DNA from: Dysidea avara
Lineage: Eukaryota; Porifera; Demospongiae; Dictyoceratida; Dysideidae
Direction of reading: 5' to 3'
Assembly: GCF_963678975.1 (NCBI RefSeq)
Contig: NC_089281.1
Location: 496,001 to 560,000, forward strand
DNA: 64,000 nucleotides
Part shown: positions 23,901-32,230 of the stretch, piece after piece
How the letters are laid out: each line of letters begins with the position of its first letter
How positions within the stretch are numbered: the stretch's first letter is position 1
Notes under the pieces: generated by a model
Databases searched by the model: none
Seen by the model: the letters and a program-made list of their open reading frames with translations, nothing else
Told to the model about the DNA's origin: nothing
Translations under genes and position numbers: made by a program

Positions 23901-26900
23901 ATCGAGTAGAGGAAATCCGTAACCTGACTGACAGGGATTCATGGAGATTCTGTCCGGGGAAGGACAATCCAGCAGATATCCCTTCAAGATCGTGTGTGGC
24001 AGAAGATCTTGTCAACAATGATTTGTGGTGGAATGGACCGTCGTTTCTTAAGGCTCCCATTCATCAATGGCCAAACCTACCTACAACCTATGACAGAGAG
24101 AAGGCTATTGAGGAATTGGTAAAGAAACCTTGTGCTGTCACGCATGCACTGGCAGTCGTAAATCATGCAAGTGTAGTCATTTTAAATTTGGAGAGATTAT
24201 TGATCTGGAGAGATTATTGATCTGGAGAGATTATTGATCTGGAGAGATTTGGTTCAAGACTAAGACTGTTGAGAGTGACTGCTCTGGTGATAAAGTTCAC
24301 TAAGACCATGATTCAGAAGGTCAGAAAGCAAGATAACCCTGAACCTAAGGGTTTGTCAGCCCTGGATTTGAAATTAGCAGAAGAGCTGTGGGTGAAGTCA
24401 ATTCAGCAGCGAGTCTTTGCAAACGAGTATCATGATTTATTACTGAAGAAAGAAGTTTGTCTGAAACAGTTGCACCTTTTCTTAGATGACAGAGGAGTGA
24501 TCCGCTGTCGTGGCAGGCTTGGCAGTGCATCAGTTCCGTCATGCTCTAACAATCCTACCTTGTTGCCACAAAAACACTGGTTCTCTACATTGTTAATTAG
24601 CTATCACCACCAATGTGTTTTACATGATGGGATAAGGGAAACCCTGAATTCAGTTCGAAGGAGCTATTGGATTATAAGGGGTCGCGAAGCAGTAAAGAAG
24701 GTCATTCGGAAATGTGTTATCTGTTTAAGGATCGAAGGGAAACCTTACCCGGCACCAGTACCACCAGATCTCCCCGAAGAACGTGTAAGTGAAGGACCAC
24801 CATACCTTAATACTGGTATAGATTTTGCTGGTCCGCTATATGTTAAGGATTCTCAAGCAACCAATGGTCAATCCAAGGTTTATATTTGTCTGTTCACATG
24901 TGCCTCCACAAGAGCAGTACATCTGGAGCTCACCGCAGATTTGACCAGTACTACTTTCCTACTGGCCTTTCGACGATTCACTATAAGTCAGTCAGAGAGG
25001 ATTGCCAGCAGTCATTATCACAGATAATGCCAAGACATTCAAATCAGCATCATCTGATGTTAAGAAGATAGTCAGATCACAAGAGGTGCAGCAATATATG
25101 GTCAATCATCAAGTTCACTGGAGTTTTATTTTGGAGAAGGCTCCTTGGTGGGGGGGTTTCTGGGAGAGGATGGTTGGCAGTGTGAAGAGATGCCTCAAGA
25201 AGACTGTGGGCAGAGCGTATTTAAGTTTTGAGGAGCTACGCACCGTGCTGATGGAAGTAGAAAGAACATTGAACAACCGACCATTGACTTACCTATACGA
25301 TGATGATGAAGGAGTATCTCAGCCCCTGACACCAGCAGATTTAATTTATGGACGACAGATTATTACCACCCTAAATGGACGTCAGTTTGAAGTGAAGAGC
25401 ACAGCGAGGGCATTGACTAAGCGAGCTCGTCATCAGTTTTGAGTTTTGGATCAGTTTACAAAGCAGTGGAGACGAGAATATTTGCTAGCCCTGAGGGAGT
25501 ATCATCACTGCAGAAATGAGAAACAGAGAGTTGTTAATAGAATCAAAACAGGAGACATCGTGGTGATGAAAGAGGACCACACCGGACAATGCTGGTGGAA
25601 GCTGGGACGAGTTATTGAACTGTTGAAGGGAAGAGATGAGCTGGTACGTGGTGCATGTGTTCAAGTTTTGAATAATGAGAGGAAACCTACTGTCTTGCGT
25701 TGACCATTGTAGCATCTCATCCCATTAGAGGTAATTGAATAGACAATAATTTGTTGTAAGATTGGAACTTTGATTACCTGGGGTAATCAACCCCGGGAGT
25801 GTCACACACTTTTAGGGATTTTAGGAACATTTAATTTTTTGTTTTGTATTTACATGAAATATTGTGTGATGTCATTGTACAAACTAAGTCACGTGATTAT
25901 TAGTCTTCCTAACCCCACGCGTTCGTAACACTGATGATGATACCTAATCAGCAACATGGAAAACCAATGCTTCGGTGGTAGCAAAATAGGATTGTTAGAG
26001 CATGATGGAACTGATGCCTTGCCAAGTCTGCCACGACAACGGATCATTCCTCTGTCATCTAAGAATAGGTGCAGCTGTTTTAGAAAAACCTTCTTCTTGA
26101 GTAGCAAATCGTATTTGTTCTTGTTGCTGGATTGATTGTACCCACAACTCTTCTGCTGACTTCAATTCTGCTGCTGATCAACCTTCAGAGTTGCTCTAAC
26201 CCTTTGAATCAAGATACTTGTAAACTTCCTCACTATTGTAGTCACTCTCAACAGCTTCAGCCTTGATCCAAATGTCTCCAGAACAATTATTTTCTCTAGG
26301 TTCACAATACCAGCATCTGTATCATTAGTAACTGTCAATGTGTGTGTGTGATAACAGGAGGGTTCTTTACCAGTTCCTCATTAGCACGCTCTCCATCAAA
26401 GGTGGTAGGTAAGTTAGGCCATAGATAATAGAGTAAAAGGGATAGGAAAAGCAAGCGATTCCCGGTTTGATTTCCGTTACGCGTGACTTGAAAGGACAAG
26501 ACAGTTTTGTGTTCAAGCATGGGAATTAGTGTTCTAAGCAGCGTAAATAGTAATCCAACAGACTACAGCAAGTACTTAGGCCTTTGTGAGAGATTTTGGT
26601 AAGAGAATTCAGACCGTAGATTTTGTAACAAAGTGTATCGCATTAACCGTGATTGTTACACGCTGTCATACTTTCGCTCATAGTACCTCCATGCCTCGTC
26701 CATACCGCTTCTTTTATAGCCGGTTCCACTTTCGAATCTTGTGGTAAGCTAGGCGTGTCACCAACACAGTCTTTTACCGTTGCGTTGCACTGCAAGGTGG
26801 TTTAAACTTTTGGTTAAAAATGGAAGATACTTAGTCGTTTCTTCAAGCAACAGTTCCTGTTTTGCTCTGATATTTCCTCTGGTTCCCTCTGTTAAATGGT

Positions 26901-29900
26901 AAGGAATAGGTTTATCACAGTTAAAAGGATAGAATATATTTACGAAGAAAGTAAAGTGGTTTAAAGTAATTTTTGGGCCGTTTTTTTTTCACTTTCAATC
27001 TCCTTTAATTTTGCGCACAACTTCCTTGAGGGTTGGTACCATCCTAGTCCCCTCGATTACTTACTTGAATTCATTGTAGTGAAGTTTTCATAGTTGTTGG
27101 TTGCAATATCCTGTTATTACAACAATTTGTTTCTCTTTGATACAAGCGCAGGAAGCGTAACGAGTATGTTCGTGATGTAATACACAGAATTCCAATAGAA
27201 ATGCACATAATTTTGTAACGTCACATTATTGCATTTCCTATCCCTTTTAAGTACTCTATTATCTATGGTTAGGCCACTTATCAATGAAATCTCTAAGAAA
27301 TGATGGTCCATTCCACCACAAATCATTATTAACAAGATCTGCCGCCGTACATGATCTTGACAGAATATTTGCTGGATTCTCCTTCCCAGGGCAGAATCTC
27401 CATGAATCTCTGTCAGTCAACTTACAGATTTCATTTACTCAGTTCTGTACATATGTTTTCAATGACGGTCATTTCTTAAAAAGGTTGTAAATGAATCTGT
27501 CCAACAATAACGTGTATCGTACGCATATTCTAATTAATTAGTTCACATGCTACTTTCATGACTTGTAAGGAAGAGTAGTATCAGCAGTTGTAGCTCGATA
27601 GTGGTGTCTCCAGTGTTGCAAGATAATGCCTGGATTATTGTTTGAAAGCTATTTCCAGCTCAGTCTGTGAGTCCAGTCCGCAAAATGCATTACGCCTTCC
27701 AGGTATGCATTTCATAGGAAGCCAAATACCTGTCACTTGTTTGTTAAGGTGTTAATATACTGTAATTGGTCCATGTTCTCAAGTACCAGCCATGCCATGT
27801 TCTCAACTACCAACCAGTGGTATATCTTAGCTAGACCATGGCAGAACCCTTTGATCTGCCCATGCACCATGGTACAAGTATAAATATACCCACACCATTT
27901 TCTAAGTCAGAGACCGCCCACTCAGATCTTTATGGCTTTAAAAACCCTCAGCTTTGCCTTGTGTGTTTAAAATCACGAGGATCCTCTTCTCTAATTATAA
28001 CTAATTTTCGTTTTGGGATACGTAATTTTTGTGGAATAAGATTTTCTTCAAGGATCACTTGTTGTTATCTATTGCAGTCCTGATCATTATTAATTTTCAA
28101 GGATGAAAATTTTGCGGACAAGCAACCACAAAATCCACAAATATTACATCCCTCAAAAATTTGTATATAGAGAATAATATGTGAAGAATGCCATATGTTA
28201 GAGCGCAAACCTAATTTTACACAGTAAAATGCAACAAACGCAGTGGGTAGAGTATTTATGAAACCGTAAAAAAATAATCCATAAATTTTTAAAGCGCTTC
28301 TTTCACAGTGAAGGAAGGTGATAAAGGCATAAACCTTGGTAGCATTGTGATCCCCACACTGTCACTTTACAGCTGAATATAGAGTGAAAATTGTAAGAAA
28401 AAGGTCCATGCTACCATATCAGATGGGCTTTGTTTAGCAGCTTGATAATATTATTTTATATCGGTTATCGGAATATCAGCTAAATGTCATATCAGTGCAC
28501 CTCTAATCAATACTCCAAGGAGATGGAAGATATGAGCATTAGTCTGCCTTGCATTGAATGAATGGTTCACAATCAGTTTTTTTCCCCTCGTGTTTTTGCC
28601 TTCGCCCTGGTCATAGGAAAGGCCTGGAAGACAAAACTTACCCTGCAATGGATTCACCTGTTCATGGAGAACGTGGTGGTGTAAACTGCATCTTGGTAGA
28701 GGACTGTGTTCATAAGTTATGACCATTTAATTAAGCACCTGTAGGTTTATTTTCCGTATTGTCACTGTACAAATCAATTTTTCTGTTGTTGCCACTTTGT
28801 AGTGCTGTAACTTTGAAAGTTCTTGGCTTCTAGAGCTGAAACTTTGGTTGACCATCTAGATGAAGAAAATGTAAATGCACTAACATATGGGGTTCTTGCA
28901 GATCCGGTCACATATGGTGAAACATTAAAATAATTGGAAGGTATGCAGAGCTTGTGTTTAAAACTAGTATGGGAGTTTGATATAACATACAAAGCTCTAG
29001 AAGTGCTAGACAGTTTTGAAACTGTTTAGCAGGAACAACTGTTCACAAGACTATTTTTAACTCGCTACAGCAATTACTAGTTTATGTCAGCAAAGCAAAA
29101 GTAAGAACATCACTATGAGCTGTGTATACATGATATGAGCTTTTGTGGGGCTTAAATGTTGCACTAACAAAATGTCCCCTTCAAGAGTGAAAATGCAATA
29201 TCAATTAAAATATTCATTTTCAATTAGGCTGAACTTGTCAATTGCACCTCTAACTTTAAACATACCATATTGCTTTGGTTAAATGCCACACCTTCAATCA
29301 ATAGTAGAGTGGTACCACAATCGATTTCTAAAGAAAAGGATTCTACCCTGATGTGTACAAAGTGACCTGTCTAATGTAGCCACCTGTTTTAATAAGGTCA
29401 CCTGTCTAATACCAACAATTGTATACAATCACTGGACTGGACCTGATAAACTGCAAATGTGTCATTTGCGTACAAAATGACCTGTCAAATGTAGCCACCT
29501 GTTTTAATAAGGTCACCTGTCTAATACCAACAATTGTATACAATCACTGGACTGGACCTGATAAACTGCAAATGTGTCATTTGCGTACAAAATGACCTGT
29601 CAAATGTAGCCACCTGTTTAATGAGGTCACTGTAATAAGGCCAGAGTTGGAGTAGTTACTCGTTACTTTTATCTCATGTAACATAGTTTCAGTTATTATG
29701 TACAAAGTTACATTACTAGTTACTTTCATATGCTTTTTGTTAAGTTTGTTTATTTGTTTAGTAAGGCTTTACAGCACAAGTGCTGAAGGTCTGGTCCTAC
29801 AGCCTGTTTAAAGTTGTTACATAAGTTTGAATGGAGAAAAAAATCCATGACTGGACCATGTTTTCATGATTGGTATACTCAGATATTCCTTAGCAAGGGA

Positions 29901-30533
29901 AGAAATAAACTTCTTGAAAAGAATTTTGTGGCCATTTCAGATCAGTTTCAACTGTTGTTCTGTCTGTTACTCATACACAGAATGTGTCTACTTAATGAAG
30001 CTGTAGCATATATGGTACAAAATTGAAATGTGTTCTGGTCACATAACTTATGTAACTATTGTAACTTACGTTTTAGACAGTTACTCCTGGCTACAAGTTA
30101 TACAGGGGATGTAACTAGTTAGTTACTCTAACAGTGATATAGTTACAAAAATAACTAGTTATTACCCCCTACTCTGAATAAGGTCACCAGTCAACTTGGT
30201 AATCCCCCAATTGTGTTGTTTGTGTATAATGTGACCTGTTTAATGTAACCACCTGTCTAATGTAGCCGCCAAAATAGCTGTTAATGTCTACATTGTGTTT
30301 GTATCCAGTTGTCATAACATCATGTCACTTGTCCACAGACATCATCATGGGTGGCGTTCCTGTTCCTTACTTCTGTTGCAGTAGTAGTTGTTGTTCGCAG
30401 CATCTTATGGGTGAGAAGAGTTAGACGGCAAAGGAAATACGATGTCCAGAATAGATCAGTGTTGGTCAACAGTGAGGAACTGAACCAGCCGACAGATGAA
30501 ATGGACGTTGATAAGACACCAGCTGCCATATAA
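11958..30533 (+). CDS. Gene B: TMEM179B-like four-span membrane protein
   Basis: Exons: 11958-12337, 12385-12516, 13198-13276, 30339-30533; 261 residues. The ATG has a good context (CAAAATGG). Exon 1 encodes a 30-residue cytoplasmic start, TM1 (about residues 30-54), KHNEYVDK, loop cysteines in CILYMD and KHSCDFAIYGS, and TM2. Loop 1 has N-A-T and N-K-S sequons. Exon 2 is TM3 then TVTCHNLEE; it lacks the VDGVE block of C-F, so B is the outlier. Exon 3 gives C-A-D-I-F...VFSALKNAE, strikingly like the YSNLHNAE-TSSW run I recall in human TMEM179B. Exon 4 (TSSWVAFLFL, TM4) ends in a polar tail without EPLP. Intron 1 is only 47 bases; intron 3 is about 17 kb and holds the nested BEL/Pao elements. 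Linking exon 4 across that distance rests on phase, order and the absence of another candidate. Confidence 0.7.
12530..13190. other. Intron 2 of gene B, no element recognised
   Basis: Contains GGGAAGGTGGGAATTTGC with a rough inverted partner TTTCCCACCTACTGG and a block ACATTGATAGGCACATAATG that also occurs, altered, near 42970. Otherwise nothing recognised. Confidence 0.4.
13277..14131. other. AT-rich intron sequence, nothing recognised
   Basis: Start of the 17-kb third intron of gene B. No exon, no clear repeat and no long open frame. Confidence 0.5.
14132..14344. repeat. Foldback MITE related to the GGGATCGC family
   Basis: Ends ACAAGTGTAAGGAAAAATT and complement; arms carry CAATTAGGGATCAT, AAGTAGGGAAACA and CTGCAGATATACTTAATCCC. 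It has the same layout as the copies at 185 and 17116 but different outer ends. A half copy lies at about 6617-6755 and a fragment at about 37045-37130. Confidence 0.8.
14345..15080 (+). repeat. Dispersed repeat family R, copy 2
   Basis: Contains internally repeated blocks (TTACTGGCTTGAAAGTGAAG twice) and AAATGGGACACAAAGGAGTCC; its distal part (CCTAACCAATACTGCC, GCTGGTTTTTGGGTGAT) recurs at 53556-53830, and the whole recurs inverted at 5990-6755. A 125-residue open frame exists here but is not kept in the other copies, so I do not call a gene. Confidence 0.7.
15081..16104. other. Intron sequence, nothing recognised
   Basis: No exon or element seen; a 100-codon open frame at about 15349-15651 has no recognisable domain and looks like chance. 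Confidence 0.45.
16105..17090. repeat. About 1-kb duplicated module, copy 2
   Basis: Second copy of the module at 440-1450, same orientation and internal order, again followed by a GGGATCGC MITE. It includes the - strand LINE RT fragment at about 16735-16880 and the motif ATACTCTAATAGAGCAGTCA at about 16457. Confidence 0.8.
16735..16880 (-). mobile_element. LINE reverse-transcriptase fragment, second copy
   Basis: Same RT block as at 1095-1245 (GELPSDWKRAYVTPVYKKG ... YRPIS), duplicated together with its flanks. Confidence 0.7.
17116..17396. repeat. Foldback MITE, GGGATCGC family, copy 3
   Basis: Palindrome with ends ACTAGATGAATAAAAAAATT and complement, and arms carrying AATAGGGATCGC, AAAACAAGAAGGGATCGC and GGTTTACATTACC. 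It abuts the inverted MITE pair that follows. Confidence 0.85.
17405..18246. repeat. Head-to-head pair of a 395-bp MITE
   Basis: The left copy (about 17405-17800) and the right copy (17853-18246) are inverted repeats of each other over about 360 bases. The right copy has both ends: CTATAGTATGTTCGCGTTGA at left and the complement of CTATAGTATGTTCACGTTGA at right. The left copy meets the GGGATCGC MITE where its outer end should be. The centre reads TTCGTGACCACACC. Partial copies lie at 1960-2080 and 5085-5300. The 125-codon open frame in the left arm is not conserved in the right arm. Confidence 0.8.
18465..18712. repeat. Foldback MITE, GAGCTATGCTG family
   Basis: Arms of about 100 bases: AAAAAGTAGTGAAACAAGAG, GATGGTATTACAGCATAGCT and GGGACTTTCC occur on both sides in opposite orientation. 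It shares the (A)GTAG.GAAACAAG block with the GGGATCGC MITEs, so the families may be related. Confidence 0.85.
18749..18877 (-). repeat. LTR of the older BEL/Pao element
   Basis: A 129-base sequence with TG...CA ends, clearly but imperfectly similar to the LTRs of the younger element in reverse orientation (GCGTGGGGTTAGGAAGACTA, GTGTGTGACA). Its greater divergence supports greater age. Confidence 0.85.
20057..20189 (+). repeat. 5' LTR of the younger BEL/Pao element
   Basis: Begins TGTCACACAC and ends GTTCGTAACA. It differs from the 3' LTR by one substitution and one two-base indel. Confidence 0.93.
20190..20210 (+). other. Primer-binding site of the younger BEL/Pao element
   Basis: TGGTGCCCAACCTGGGGC directly follows the 5' LTR, the position and TGG start expected for a tRNA primer site. 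The tRNA was not identified. Confidence 0.7.
25800..25930 (+). repeat. 3' LTR of the younger BEL/Pao element
   Basis: 131 bases with TG...CA ends, nearly identical to the 5' LTR. It is preceded by GGGGTAATCAACCCCGGGAG, which can fold and occupies the polypurine-tract position; the older element has the same arrangement. Confidence 0.93.
26421..27267. mobile_element. 847-bp non-autonomous DNA transposon, 8-bp target duplication
   Basis: Inverted ends ATAGATAATAGAGTA...AAAGGGATAGG and complement, flanked by GTTAGGCC on both sides (26413-26420 and 27268-27275). An 8-base duplication fits hAT or P superfamilies. The interior has no transposase frame. It is inserted in the older BEL/Pao fossil. 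One base (C) at the left junction could belong either to the element or to the duplication. Confidence 0.85.
27531..28183. other. Intron sequence with one possible MITE piece
   Basis: No exon seen. At about 28110-28170, TGCGGACAAGCAACCAC and ATATTACATCCCTCAAAAAT resemble a common animal MITE arm (inference from memory). Confidence 0.4.
28184..28960. repeat. About 750-bp dispersed repeat S, copy 1
   Basis: Matches 45290-46388 over its length (GTGAAGGAAGG, GGAAGACAAAACTTACCC, GTAAACTGCATCTTGGTAGA, GGGGTTCTTGCAGATCCGGT). Here an extra block at about 28375-28507 ends in TATCAGTGCACCTCTAAT, with TATATCGGTTATCGG inside it, typical of a hAT-type end, and is absent from the other copy. This copy keeps the empty site of the hAT element found in the second copy. 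Confidence 0.8.
29350..29640. repeat. 115-bp tandem duplication
   Basis: GACCTGTCTAATGTAGCCACC-type blocks begin at 29364, 29479 and 29594, an exact 115-base period with almost identical intervening sequence. Related CACCTGTCTAATG words continue past the hAT insertion at 30230-30270, so the array was once longer. Confidence 0.9.
29642..30176. mobile_element. hAT-type non-autonomous element, 535 bp
   Basis: Ends CAGAGTTGGAGTAGTTACTC and complement-like ACCCCCTACTCTG, flanked by AATAAGGC and AATAAGGT (8 bases, one mismatch at the shared base). Subterminal GTTACTTT/AAAGTAAC repeats are typical of this hAT group. The inner block TTTACAGCACAAGTGCTGAAG...CCTGTTTAAAGTTGTTACA also occurs at 51325-51400. 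Confidence 0.75.
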
Positions 30534-30714
30534 TAGCAACAAAATAATATACTTCATAACATTCACTAATTTCTCATGTGTATTTTTTTGAGTTTATCTC
30601 TTAGTTTTGTGGTGTTACTTTTAACTATAAATTGCAAGATAATTGTATATTGGAATAATTACTTGTTGAAGTGCACTATTATAGCCTTAAGGCCACTACA
30701 AATAAATTCTGTTT

Positions 30715-30979
30715 CCCATCCACTTCAGGCACATTTGCCCCAGTAGTTTCTTCCTCCGGTGGAATGGGGAAAGCAGCCACTACCACCTATAAGCATTTGG
30801 CTCAGTTACTCAGTGAGAAGTGGAGTTCCCCATATTCAGTGGTGATGGGCTGGCTCCGTTGCAGTTTGGGGTTTTTGCTTCGCTCCTCCATCATGTGCAT
30901 CCGTGGTTCTCGATCACGCTCTAAGCGTCCTGGTGTGCCCCCGGCAGTAGATCTCGCCGTCATAGAGGGGCTATTTTAG
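30715..30979 (+). mobile_element. Retroelement C-terminal domain fragment
   Basis: Encodes FAPVVSSSGGMGKAATTTYK, then HLAQLLSEKW, PYSVVMGWLRC and SIMCIRGSRS. I recognise this as the C-terminal end of a reverse-transcriptase-bearing repeat protein common in sponge and cnidarian genomes; the same family is present on the - strand at about 52810-53555. I cannot name the clade; a non-LTR element is likely. It lies 180 bases after the stop of gene B, in the B-C spacer. Confidence 0.55.
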
Positions 30980-31157
30980 GTGTCCTTTCTGTAGGTAAAT
31001 TCTTTCTTTTTCCCTTTTTATGTTGTTCTTCTAACTTATTTTCCATAGAGACGTGTGGGTGGAAGGGAGTGCCATTAGCATGATTAGGGCCGGAGGGAAA
31101 AAAACAACATTTGCATGAGGGCGGGCGGGCGGGCGGTCACGTGTCCATTTCCATTTC

Positions 31158-31955
31158 AGCTTTTTATTATTATTATTTAAAACTTTACAGTGTAAACAAC
31201 AATGATGTACATGTACAGGGAAATCGAGAGGGAAATTGACATGTTGACATAGATAACTTAAGAGTTGTTACACTGATGGAATACTGGCATCCTGTGCCAG
31301 TACCCAAACTACATTACTTATAATTACACTTTAAGTAAACTTATAATTACTTAACTTACAAATTACACCTAACATAAATTATAAATTACATAATTTGCAG
31401 TTAAAGGTTGAAAATTACTTGACTGCAGTGATCAGGACTAGAGATATTCAAAGTTCATGAAGGAGTTGTTTATACAGGAGCCACAAGGACATAGGTAATG
31501 CAGTCTGTGAGAATCAGTGGGGCTGAAGTTGGCAGTGAAATGTTTCCAAAAGAACGATTTTATTTGATTTTTATGGTAAAAGATGATAAATTCATGTTAA
31601 TGATTGGTAAAGAGTTCCATAGTCTGCATATACGATTAAAATAAAAGTGATGTTGTTTGTTGGTGAAAGATGTATCAGCCCAGTTGTGCGGCCTAAGTTT
31701 TAGAGCAGAGGATCTTGTTCTGCTGTTTGAAAATGATATGATATTAAAACTTGAGGTAGAGTTCTTGGTGCTGTTAATAAAAAAACATAATGTCGGATAT
31801 ATACATTAAAGCTAGGAAGTAGCTAGTTGGAGTTTTGTTAAACGGACTTTGTAATCAGAGATGTAGTCTTGGAGGATGTATTTAGTGGCTCTACGTCGAT
31901 CTTAGTAATGTCCTTCATAAGGTGAGGACGCCAGACTTTTCGAGCCATTATTTTC
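31158..31955 (-). mobile_element. 3' end of a CR1/L2-like LINE
   Basis: On the - strand, fragments read VWRPHLMKDITKI, RRATKYILQDYISDYK, FNIISFSNSRTRSSALKL, HHFYFNRICRLWNSLP and LHYLCPCGSC, which in order form the end of a LINE RT protein; the frames are interrupted. A 3' UTR follows and the element stops in an (AAT)n tail at about 31158-31175, the usual CR1/L2 style of ending. It lies between genes B and C. Confidence 0.75.
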
Positions 31956-32230
31956 CTGGCACAGCTAAAAAAGCTGCACAAAAGCATGTTTCTTCCTTTT
32001 CAAGCTGCAAAAATAACACAAACGTGAAGATTGCGCCGACTTGATAGCATTGCTGACACTGTTTCAAAATGGCTTTTACTAAGCCTGTCAGTATGCAAGA
32101 AAATAATGGACTCTATTTAGAGCTTATAGTAACCAGATGCAGGCGGTGGATGGGAAACAGGAAATTTATTTGGAGTGGCCTAAGCCTAGCGCTTTTGTGC
32201 AAAATCAAGCCACGCCTATCAATTTCCGTC

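Larger units (their letters stand above)
20057..25930 (+). mobile_element. Younger BEL/Pao LTR retrotransposon, fossil
   Basis: Flanked by direct repeats CTGAT (20052-20056 and 25931-25935) and by 133- and 131-base LTRs. Parts in order: gag with DUF1759-like core and CCHC knuckles (about 20.2-21.65 kb), aspartic protease with DSGSQ (about 21.7-22.2 kb), Pao-type reverse transcriptase with YVDD (about 22.5-23.3 kb), RNase H (about 23.5-24.0 kb), integrase with HH-CC zinc domain and DUF5641-like end (about 24.3-25.7 kb). No envelope seen. Gag, protease, RT and RNase H share one long frame. The copy is nearly full length but not intact, with about three breaks. LTR near-identity points to a recent insertion. 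It lies sense-oriented in intron 3 of gene B. Confidence 0.93.
18749..27530 (-). mobile_element. Older BEL/Pao LTR element, fossil, interrupted by younger insertions
   Basis: On the - strand, 3' LTR at 18749-18877, the integrase and DUF5641-type region at about 18.9-20.05 kb, continuing after the interruption at about 25.93-26.4 kb and 27.28-27.5 kb (integrase start and RNase H part). No gag, protease or second LTR is seen, so it is an incomplete copy, broken in several places. A BEL/Pao element of the same family is inserted in it in the opposite orientation (20057-25930, 5-base duplication), and a DNA transposon at 26421-27267. It is clearly the older of the two copies. Confidence 0.85.
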
